Source: Prorocentrum cordatum (taxonomy: Eukaryota > Sar > Dinophyceae > Prorocentrales > Prorocentraceae). From it: DNA of 41,041 nt. Every line of letters begins with the position of its first letter. Position 1 is the stretch's first letter. The stretch lies in the NCBI GenBank assembly GCA_963575745.1, contig CAUYUJ010000348.1, forward strand, positions 619,491 to 660,531, given 5' to 3'. Below are positions 1 to 9,500 of the stretch, in pieces. The translations under genes and the position numbers were made by a program. The notes under the pieces were generated by a model. It was not told where the DNA came from, ran no database searches, and saw only the letters and a program-made list of their open reading frames with translations.

Positions 1-64
1 AGAGACGCAGAGAGCTCCTCAGGAGGCCAGAGGGCGTCTGAGAAGCCCCGCCACCTCCCCAGAC

Positions 65-245
65 CCCCTCACGTTGTGAAACAATCACGACGGCGAGTTT
101 TGCGCCATGTTCGGCCTCTGGGGGCCCTTGCCGGGCCTCGGGGGGCGTCAAAAAAGCGACTCTGGGTGAAACGCCGGCCCCAGGGAAGGGGTCCAGACCT
201 CTGGGGGTCGACGCTGTGAAAAAAGAGCGACGTCGGGGGTCTGGG
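65..245 (+). repeat. Dispersed repeat family F, copy 1
   Basis: Shares with copies near 14.1, 25.9 and 38.4 kb the modules TTCGGCCTCTGGGGGCCC, GTCAAAAAAGCGACTC and GGTCGACGCTGTGAA. A second GTTGTGAAACAATCACGACG module precedes it at 72-95, so it may be a partial tandem. No ORF is conserved between copies. Confidence 0.65.
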
Positions 246-465
246 ACCCGAGAAGGCCTCCTCCTCCTCGCTTCCCCCCCCTGGGCGCGCCGCTGGCCGA
301 GACCTGGGCGCTGGGATCCCACCAGCCTGGCCCGGAGGGCAGGGCCCTCGAGGCGTTCGCCGGTCGAGAAAAAAAGGGGCGCTGCCCGCAGTGGGGAGGG
401 GGGGAGCCCGCAGGGACGGATGCGGAGGAGAGGCCGTGGCGCAGCATCGTCGATGCACCTTGGGT

Positions 466-686
466 CCCCTCCTCCTCCTCCTCCTCCGCCTCCTCCTCCT
501 CCTCCTCCTCCGCCTCCTCCTCCTCCTCCTCCTCCTCCTCCTCCTCCGCCTCCCCCTCCGCCTCCTCCGCCTCCTCCTCCTCCTCCTTCGCCTCCCCCTC
601 CGCCTCCTCCGCCTCCTCCTCCTCCTCCTCCTCCTCCGCCTCCTCCTCCTCCTCCTCCTCCCTCCTCCTCCGCCTTCTCCTCCATT
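466..686. repeat. CCT-rich microsatellite with CCG interruptions
   Basis: Polypyrimidine tract of CTC triplets punctuated by CCG. Any frame gives only homopolymer-like peptide. Between 246 and 465 I see only GC-rich unique sequence. Confidence 0.95.
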
Positions 687-814
687 CCTTTTCCTTAAAC
701 ATATTTTCCCCTGTCGCACTCCGAGGCCAGTTTTGGGGGAAGGCCGGCGTTTCGCCTGAGACTTCCTCATCACTTTATGGCCCTGAAGCTCACACATTGA
801 CAACAATTTCACCG

Positions 815-1294
815 ATGGAGGGCGGGCCGTTTTCAAAATGTGGCTCTCGCCTTTGCGCCGCGTGCAGTCGTTTTCAAACGATGCAAGAGTTTCACGGCTT
901 GAGGGCGGCCAGTTTTCAAAATGTGGCTCTCGCCGTAGCGCCGCGCATATTCGAACTTGTATACTGCAAGAGCTTTACATATTGAGGGTGGCCCGTTTTC
1001 AAAATGTGGCTTTCGCCTTAACGCCGCGCATCGTCGTATAACAAAAACAGCACGAGTTTCACTGATTGAGGGCGGTTCCTTTCCAACATATGGCTCTTGC
1101 CTTAGCGCCGCTTGAGGGCGGCCCGTTTTTAACATGTGGCTCTCGCCTTAGCGCCGCGCACATTCGCTGTTAAAAAGTTGCAGGAGTTTCACGGGTTGAG
1201 GCCGGTTCCTTTTCAAAATGTGGCTCTTGCCTTAGCGGCCGCGCGCATTCGTTGTTCGTTAAACTATGTTACAACAATTGCAAGAGTTTCACGG
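815..1294. repeat. 83-bp minisatellite, about six copies
   Basis: Units begin GAGGGCGG at 818, 901, 984, 1068, 1114 and 1198, giving steps of 83, 83, 84, 46 and 84 bp. The 46-bp step is a truncated unit. Each unit contains TTTTCAAAATGTGGCTCTCG, then TAGCGCCGCGCA, and ends CAAGAGTTTCACGG. Confidence 0.9.
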
Positions 1295-1622
1295 AATCCC
1301 ATGGTCAGCGTACCAGAAATGGTGTTTTGGAGGGATTCCGGATTATGACAGTGCAACAGTTACGTTGGTTCGCGGTGTTAATTAAACTCCCGCGAATGGC
1401 GTTGTGACGCGATTCAGGATCGTCACGACGCAACAGTCAGGTTGATCCGTGGCGCTGGAATTCCGAGAACAATGTTTTGGCATGCTTCAGGGTCTTCAAA
1501 CGGTTGTCGTCCAACGAGGCAGTTCCCTCCGTGGACAGGAACCACTGGCGGAACCTATGAAGAGAGAGCTTGGATCGAGGGATTATTCCAACACCGTTGA
1601 TGACTCTTGGGCTGACACTGGT
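1295..1622. other. No gene seen; unique sequence before a microsatellite
   Basis: Contains a short near-repeat: GGATTCCGGATTATGACAGT and GATTCAGGATCGTCACGAC, each followed by GCAACAGT and a GTTGGTTCG/GTTGATCCG stretch, about 75 bp apart. No coding or RNA signal was recognised. Confidence 0.5.
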
Positions 1623-1914
1623 CCCCCTCCTCCTCCTCCTCCTCCTCCTCCTCTTCCTCCTCCTCCTCCTCCTCCTCCTCCTCCTCCTCCTCCTCCGCCT
1701 CCTCCCCTTCTCCGCCTGCCTCCCCCTCCTCCTCCTCCTCCTCCTCCTCTCTCTCCTCCTCCTCCTCCTCCTTCTCCTCCCCCCCCTCCTCCTCCTCCTC
1801 TCCTCCTCCTCCTCCTCCTCCTCCTCCTCCTCCCCTCTCCTCCTCCTCCTCCTCCTCCTCCTCCTCCTCCTCCTCCTCCTCCTCCTCCTCCTCCTCCGCC
1901 CCCTCCTCCCCTTC
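1623..1914. repeat. CCT microsatellite
   Basis: About 290 bp of CTC triplets with few interruptions. The long ORFs over it in both directions are low-complexity only. Confidence 0.95.
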
Positions 1915-2042
1915 TGGGGACGCAATGGTCATGAACCACCGATGGGAACGCGGAGGTCGCACCGACGATCATGCACGACGGGGGCTCCATGCCCCGGGAG
2001 GGCGGCGCACTGGACCTCGCGCGGATCCATCAAACTGCCTCG

Positions 2043-2145
2043 TGAGACCTCGAGGGGAGGGCCCGAAGGAGGGGCCAAGAGACCTCCAGGAGGGCCCGAA
2101 GAGGCCCCAAGAGACCCCAAGGGCCTCAGAAGCCGAAGATTCCCG
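2043..2145 (+). repeat. Short copy of the CCAAGA-rich repeat family (G)
   Basis: Degenerate GAGGGCCCGAAGAGG, GCCCCAAGAGACC units of 10-15 bp, the same texture as at 3.7-4.1, 16.1, 27.3-28.2 and 31.1-31.7 kb. From 2146 to 2623 I see no gene. Confidence 0.55.
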
Positions 2146-2623
2146 AAGTTGCCTACCCGAGCCCAAATACTCCACACGAGCAGGTCCCAAGATGCCTCCC
2201 AGGAGGCTGAAGCACAGCACAAAGCGTTCAACGTAGTTTGCCTCTCGCCGGGGCGGGTCCCATATGCCCCAAAGACAGATCCGGGATCTTCCCAACAAAT
2301 GGCGGCAATGTGACACTGCTATGCCTCCGTATCGACCAGCATTGCACTTTTAACCGTCTGGGGCGCGTTCTCGGGACGTCATGCTGGGATCGCCTACCAT
2401 CTTGAGCAAACGCGCTGTCGCTATTTAGTTCGATTAGAAGTTCTTTCTTGCCCACATGGCAAGCCACGTCTGATATTCCTGGACTCACGCCCCCTACCTC
2501 GCACTCCCTTCCCTCCCACTCCTCCCTTCCGCATCTTCCTCCCCTTCCTCTCCCTCGTGATACTCCCCCTCCTCATCCCCCTCACCCCCCTCACCCCCTC
2601 ACCCCCATCCTCCTCCTCCTGAT

Positions 2624-2742
<119 letters not shown>

Positions 2743-3089
2743 TTCCACTTCCCTGACCTCCCTTCTGCTTCTCACCTTCATCCTTCTCCACCTCCTCCTC
2801 CTCCTTCTAGACGACCTGCCCTGGTCATATGAAGTCCACCAACGCCAGCACATTGCCGCAGCACCAAGTCAAAGTCAAACTCAGAGCACAGACCGCCCTC
2901 AGCGAAATCGTCCTAGCCGATGTTAGCTCGTTTCAAATCGAAGTCCGTCAGCACCCTTTTTGTTCTGCCATCCCCCCGCGGGGGCGCACAGCTGTGACAT
3001 ATAATGCTACACTGTGTACTGCTGTAGAGTGCTTCGTGTGTGGTCTTTTGCTTCTTCGTGAGCCTCTGGAAATAAAAACCCGGCGCGAT

Positions 3090-3345
3090 CCCAATTAGGG
3101 GAAGGCTTCCTATTGCATTGGCGCGGTGCTTGGCTGGGGCTTGGCATTGCTTGGCATTGCTTGGCATGAGGCACCAGGGGCGGGGAACACGGGGAACCCC
3201 CGAGGAACGGCAACAAAGTAACAATAGGAGGCGCCGGGGGCGGGGACCGCGGGGAGCCCGGGGAGCCTCCGAGGAACGGGCAAAGCAATCATTGGAGGCA
3301 CCAACCTCGAACCAAGTCAGACAAGCTTAGGCAAGCCTAATTGGG
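3090..3345. repeat. 256-bp segment with short inverted ends and internal tandem repeats
   Basis: The ends are CCCAATTAGG and CCTAATTGGG (10-bp perfect inverted repeat). Inside are three CTTGGCATTG decamers and a ~62-bp unit present twice (about 3170-3231 and 3232-3294; GAGGCACC..GGGGCGGGGA..CCGAGGAACGG). It may be a small TIR element of the kind seen at 29.5 and 30.5 kb, but the inverted ends are short. Confidence 0.4.
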
Positions 3346-3639
3346 GGAAAAAAACGTGTCCGAGTGCGTACCGAGTGGCGGTCAAGAAGCAGCGGGCCTG
3401 TCGCTGCCTGCCAGGGAGGCTGCCCCCGCGAGCGCCGGCGGCCGTGGCAAACCGGGAACCCCTGCGAGTGCACCAGCCTTGGCGGCCCCTTCCCTCCCGT
3501 CTCCACTTCACTGTCTACTAGAGGTGGCCCCGCGGCGTCGAAGCAAAACATCTGGGGCGCGTGTGCCGCAGATTCTTGGCCGCGCTAAGGTCCCCCCAGA
3601 CTCCTATCGGGATCGCCACCGCACGGCAGGGGGGGGACC

Positions 3640-4080
3640 AGGAGTCTACGAAGACAGCCCCAGGAGGCTCCGCAGAGGGCCTCGAGAGCCAAAGGCTACC
3701 CCAGAGGGGTCAAGACCGCCGAGGCGGCCTGAGGACGGCTGGAGATCCCCCCACGACGCCCCAAGAGGGCCCCAACAGGACCCCCGAGAGGGCCACCAGC
3801 CGAAATCAGTGATTGCCTCAAATGTTTGGCAAGTGGTGGCGTTCTCGCCTTCTCAGGGCTCTGGAAGACCAAGACGGACGACGGTGCCTCCAAGGTGGCC
3901 CCAAGAGCGCCCGAGAGGTCCCCGAGGGAGCGCCAGGAGGGCCCCCTAAATGGCCGAGGAGGCCCCCACAACGGCCCAGGGAGACCCCAAAGACGCCGCA
4001 GTGGGGCTCCAGGACGCCCCACGACGGCCCCGAGAGGGCCCCCAGGAGGCCCCCCGCGAGAGGCCCCCACGAGGAGGACG
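3640..4080 (+). repeat. CCAAGA-rich repeat family (G), degenerate tandem
   Basis: Runs of CCCCAAGAGGGCCCC-like units of about 12-16 bp. In the middle (3805-3880) is the less repetitive core shared with other copies: GTGATTG..CAAATGTTTGG..GGCGTTCTCGCCTTCTCAGG, followed again by CCAAGACGG. Its frames give Pro/Arg-rich peptides with no conserved reading frame. Between 3346 and 3640 no gene is seen. Confidence 0.7.
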
Positions 4081-5059
4081 CCATGCGTGGGAAGGGGGGG
4101 GGGCTCGCGGCCGAGGCCGCAGCCCTCGACACATACACAGCGGGTCTCTCTCCTCTCTGGCGTGTCGGCACGCGCCCCTGTTTATCAGAGGCAAGAGAGC
4201 TCCACGCCGGGAAGATGGCCGTCGCTCGGGGCGCTTCTGCAGACCGCAGTCCAGATCGACGGATAGGAACGCTCTGCGGAGAAAAGGAAGCTCTAAGGAA
4301 ACGCCAAGGGTTCAGTGCAGATTCTTGAGTTTCTTGAGCGCAATCTGGGGTCCATGACAGGTGCTGCTGTCCCTTCGGGTTCTGATGGGTCTTGACTGTA
4401 GACAAACTTACTCACACGTGAATACGTATGAGGGACAGGGTGAGACAGAGAGATACATAATAAAGAAACACATGGATAAAGAGAGACAACACACAAGCAA
4501 GGAAACATGGACGTTTGCACGATGGTAACGGCAAGAGACTGACCTTCGCATGCTGGGCAGCCGCATGGCGCGGTGAATCCAACCCAAACAGACTGGCTTC
4601 AAACAGCGAGCTCGAGCCAGACTGCCGAAGGCGGCGTGTTGAAGCAACAGATGTGTGGCAACAGGGGCACGAAGCGGAGCACAGCCAGCGACAACGCCAG
4701 ACGCAAGCGACGCAGCGAGGGGCAGCGCGCGGAGGGACCACGGACTTGAGTCGAGAAGCCATGCGCCAAATCATTGGCGTGCGGGCAGCAACCGCGTTGT
4801 CTTGTGGCGCAGCATCACCCGCACAGAGTGGGAGAACGAGGAAAAGGAGCCAGCGTTCAAGCACAATGTTAGCGGGCGAAGACATGTATAACACAAAACA
4901 TGTCCCCCCATCGGGGGCGCCTGTTCAAGAGCGGCTAGGGAGTTTGTACCCCCCACCCCACCCCGGCGGCAGGCGGGTACACAAACATGACAGCCAACAA
5001 ATCGTGGCCAGGAAGAGCTCTCTCTGCCCTTCTTCCGCGTTCCTCGCTGACTCATGGCA
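4081..5059. other. No gene supported
   Basis: About 1 kb of mixed-composition unique sequence. Several ORFs of 70-235 codons cross it but have no domain, no codon bias and end in repeats. Near 4906 a CCCCCATCGGGGG inverted repeat is visible. Confidence 0.5.
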
Positions 5060-5300
5060 GCACGATGGATGTTCAGGGCCCGCGCCTCGTGCGACTGAGT
5101 GTTGGCGTCCTCGTCAGTGGCCGCGTCGCACCGAGACGTCCCGCACATCCGATGTCTTGCATTGTTCAGAGCGGGTTCCCCAGAACCCCCGGTCAATTCC
5201 CCAGGGACAGCTCTTCATCTGAATCAGCTTCTTGACGTTCCTGGGGCCTGGCGAGGGCCCCTAGGGGCAGAAAACAGGAGGTGGACGAAGGGGCGGAGGG
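5060..5300 (-). repeat. Dispersed repeat family F, copy 2
   Basis: Its reverse complement aligns with 25850-26110 over about 240 bp, from GCCCCTTCGTCCAC through TTTTCTGCCCCTAGGGGCCC and GTCAAGAAGC to the GCGCGGGCC region. In both places the copy starts at the edge of a GGA/CCT microsatellite, so the pair behaves as one composite unit. Confidence 0.75.
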
Positions 5301-5307
5301 CGGGGAA

Positions 5308-5543
5308 GCGGAGGGGGAGGAGGAGGAGGAGGAGGAGGAGGAGAGGAGGGAGGAGGAGGAGGAGGAGGAGGAGGAGGAGGGAGGAGGAGGAGGAGGAGGA
5401 GGGAGGAGGAGGAGGAGGAGGAGGAGGAGGAGGAGGAGGAGGAGGAGGAGGAGGGAGGAGGAGGAGGAGGAGGAGGAGAGGAGGAGGAGGAGGAGGAGAG
5501 GAGGGAGGAGGAGGGAGGAGGAGGAGAGGGAGGAGGAGGAGGA

Positions 5544-5574
<31 letters not shown>

Positions 5575-5735
5575 GAGGAGGAGGAGGAGGAGGAGGAGGA
5601 GGAGGAGGAGGAGGAGGAGGAGGGAGGAGAGGAGGAGGAGGAGGAGGAGCAGGAGGGGAGGGAGAGGCGGAGAAGCCGGAGCAGGCGAAGGAGGAGGAGG
5701 AGGAGGAGGAGGAGGAGGAGGAGGGAATGGAGGAG
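5308..5735. repeat. GGA microsatellite
   Basis: About 430 bp of GGA triplets with frequent phase slips. It is bordered on the left by dispersed repeat F and on the right by the presumed poly(A) end of the LINE. Confidence 0.95.
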
Positions 5736-6573
5736 GAAGTTTTTTTTTTGCATGGGACCATGCTGCAGCCCGCGTACACCGCTCAGGGTGGGCGAGGCCC
5801 TGAGGGGGCAGCCGCCGAACCACTGTACGGACGGTCGGCTCGGAAAGACCAGCGAGGGGTGGGTGTGCCTGGGCGCTCCGCGAGACCAGGCAGCAGAGAC
5901 CCACCCCTGGGTGGCCCCTCACAGGCACACAGGGCCCAAGGGGGCCCTGCTACACCTGGACGGGGGCCGACGGCGCGCCAGGCACAGTGCCGCAGCCCTC
6001 GGCCAGAGGGGAAAAACGGGCCCGCGACAGGTGACAGCCTAAAGGACCGCCAGAGTTAGGCGGAGGCGCCACCATCAGGAGCCCCTTGCCCTCGACTGCA
6101 CAAGAGGACAAGCGGCGGGTGGCGGGCAAAAGGGTGCTGGCGTAAGGAGCGAAGCCCCAGACACGCACCACAGAAAGAAAAAGGGGCGAAGCCCACTAGG
6201 CGCAGTGCGGCCCTACACGAAACGCGTACGCGCACGCACACGCCCGGGCACGGGCCAGCGAGGGGCGAGGGCAGACCCAAGCCCAAGCGCCCTCCCGAAA
6301 GCACCACTGCGCGCATCTTCCCCCTGAAGCGGGGTGCCTGGCATGCGTGCGACACGGAGGACGCGCAGACTCACTGGCCAACAAAAGGACGACGAGGCCT
6401 GTCCCAGGTGCTGTTGCGCCTGGACGACACGACCACGCCCCAGATGTAAAACCGAAACACACGCGAGACAAAACAAACAACGGCCTCCCACAAAAGGACG
6501 GCGGGACCTCCAGCCCCTGGTGCAGCCAGCGCCAGGACGACTGGAGGCCACACCCCAGATGTGGGACTAGGCC

Positions 6574-9500
6574 CTAGAAAAGACAGACCGTGTCAAGATC
6601 AACTGTGACCCCAGGCCGCTTCGGGTGGAGCCCGCGTTGCAACTTGATCCACGGATTGTTATGCGACTTTATATCCTCGGGCTTGCAGGCTTTGGCCAGG
6701 TTGGCCAAGCGGCCCCCCGAGGTCATGTAGTTACACTTCTGGCAAACGCACAGGAAAGAACCATCCGAGCAGTCTATGACGGCACAGCGGTGGCCCAGAG
6801 ACCTGAGCACTGCGGGCTGCACCCTCAAGACAAGAGTGCAAGAGCCACCCTCTGGCCTGGCGAGGGGAGAGCCCCGCTTCCCTCGGAGACATTCAGAGCA
6901 CTGCCAAAACTTGCCAGCCCACCCCCAAACGTGGGGCTTGGATTCCTTCTTGGCCGAGGGGCCCTTAACAGCAGGCACACGGTCCGCGTTGGGACCCAAC
7001 TCCAGCTTAGGCCAAGAAGGCAAAACTTTGGCAGCAAGTCGGGCCACCGCCTTAGCAACCGCGATACTCCGATCAAGACCCTCGGACTCCGACGGAGAAG
7101 GCATAGGATGCAAGGCCAACGCGGCCTTGGCGGCCTCATCGGCCCAGGCGTTTCCCTGGCGGAGGTACCTGTCCCAGGGGTCATCAGCGGACTCGATGTC
7201 GAGGTGAGCCTTGACCTTGACAACCGTGATCTTCGGCCAATGCTCACGCACGAATTGGGCGATTCCTGAAAACATCCTTTTGGCAGAACACTGTTCGGCC
7301 CACGGGAGGTCCGAAAACTCTACAACATTGAGACAGTCCGAATAGATCGTACTAGGACCTGTGGTCCACTGCACCGAAATGGAAAACGCAAAGAATTCAG
7401 CCGCCTGGGGCGTTTGCGGGCACGGGGCCCACACAGGCCCAAGGACACGAACAATCTGCTTCAAAGTATTCCTACAAACCAGGGTGAAGGCCCAGGCAGC
7501 TCGGTTTAATTCGCGGACAACGCTTCGAGAACACGACCCATCGACGAATATGTCACCCTCGAAGGCGTATGACTCCAGGTCCGCGGGCCCCCCTTCCAGC
7601 CATTGAACCTCGACTCCTCCAGAGCTCTTAGCGCCTGGAAAGGAATCCCCAGGGTGCGGAAAGATCCCGTAGCACGCCAAGAGATCGTCCGACTCCGAAG
7701 CCCATTTCTGCACTTTGTCCGAGACGCACTCGTCCCGAATGTCGGACACACTCGGGCACAGCCACAACCGATGCCTTAGCGTGTCAACTGCGCCACCGCA
7801 CAGTGGGCAGCTCGTAGACGGCAATATATAACCTAAGCTGGCGGCGCGGTCTCGAGTATAAATGGCCTGGCAGGTGAGCGCACGCATACAACCTTTCTCA
7901 AAAGGCGAGTATCTGGCGGAGTTCAGATACGCAAACGCTCCATCAACACAAGCCCGACCATCCAAGTTGAACCTGGCTCCCAAGTCCCACTCGAGAGTCC
8001 TACGGACCGCGGCCCTGAGAAGGTTTTTAACCAGCCTGGGGGAGAACTCCGTGAGAACAACCTTAAGCCAAGTGTCCGTGACCAAGGTGGCGAAACTGGG
8101 CATGCTCCACGAGATCCTCTCCAGAGACTTCCTAAGGGCACTGACAGGGCCCCCAACGCTCCTCCACAGTGGGCTTTCGCGAGAAAAAACAGAGGTCCAC
8201 GCCTCATTCATTTCGGGGAGCGTCAGGGCGTGACGGTAGAGGCCCAGGTGGGAGGTCCACAACTCTTTCGACCACCTCACAATAGGCGACACGGCAGAGT
8301 ACCACGTCGGGTCTTGATGAGCTAACAACAAGGTAGTGAGGCTTCGGCCCTTGGCCGAAGGCTGCAGCACAGAGCCAGCGAGCTTCCTAATCTGCCAGAG
8401 TTCGTGATCTGACACCCCGTAGACCTCGGAGCCATACAGAGTGGAGCTGAGAGCCCCCGAGGCCCACACGGCTTTAGAGACCCTAGCCCCAACGGTGGGG
8501 CGGATCCGCGCCAGCCTCTTCGTGAACGCCCGCGCCTTAATCTCCCTGACTTTTTGCTTGCTGGAGCGCCCCTTGAGGCGCCTAGGGCGGCCGACCGCGT
8601 CGTCCACTCCCAGATTAGCAGAGGCCGCGACCACCGGTCCAGCCAGCCCGCCGAGTCTCCGACCGAGCTGCAGGGCCAACTTGCGCGAGGAACAGATCAG
8701 CGATCGCTTCCCTTCCTCCCGATTGACTATGGCCCCGACCCCTTCCTCAAACACACTGATGAGGCGCTCCGCGCTCGGCGGCAAGCTCTTCAAAATAAGC
8801 TCTGACGTGCCAGTGCACGATAAACCCGAGTCGTCGATGTACAACTTGAAACGAACCTGCGACGGCAACGAGACCAGATCTAGCGCCTGGATAGAATAAA
8901 CTCGGATCAGTGTCGTCGCGAAGGGGCAACCAGCAACGATACCCCGACGGGCCCAGTAGGGCCCGTCCACAAAGCCCGAGAGCCCGAAGAACCGAGGCTG
9001 AAGGTACATGCTCACCGCAAGGCGAGCCACCCCCATAGGGAAACCAACCTGCCGACATCTGAACAACAGTTTATTCAAATCGATGGTCTCGTAGTACTTA
9101 TACAAGTCAAGAAGCACGGTGGCGGCCTCACCCCCCGCGCTGGTGGAGGCCTCGGACCTCACCGATTGCCTCCAAACCACGTCCAAGGCCCCCTCGAAGG
9201 GCCCTGCGGCAAAATACTCGCGAGCATTTTGAAACCCCCAACGTTGGGCCAGGGGCCTCCTGACTTTCCCATACGCGCGGTACAGGGCACAAAAGTTCCC
9301 GATCGGGCGGAATCCAGCCGTGGCCTTGGGGATGAGCGCCAGACAGATCACAGAGATTTGGGACGGGACAAGAGCGGCCATTTCCATGACATTAAACATC
9401 GACACGAGCGAAGTGAGCGTGGCATCGCTCATCATATGGAAATGGCGCATGTGAAAACCGTCAACAGACACGCTAGTGTTTTCCCGAAACTTCCTGGAAA

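Noticed and set aside
69-836. Long ORFs of Arg, Glu, Pro, Leu or Ser repeats over the CCT/GGA tracts here and at 1.4-2.3, 5.1-6.0, 26.2-27.1 and 35.1-36.2 kb
   Set aside because: They result from triplet microsatellites being open in several frames at once. No non-repeat domain is attached.
4515-5222. 235-codon plus-strand ORF
   Set aside because: No domain, no codon bias, and its 3' part lies in dispersed repeat F.
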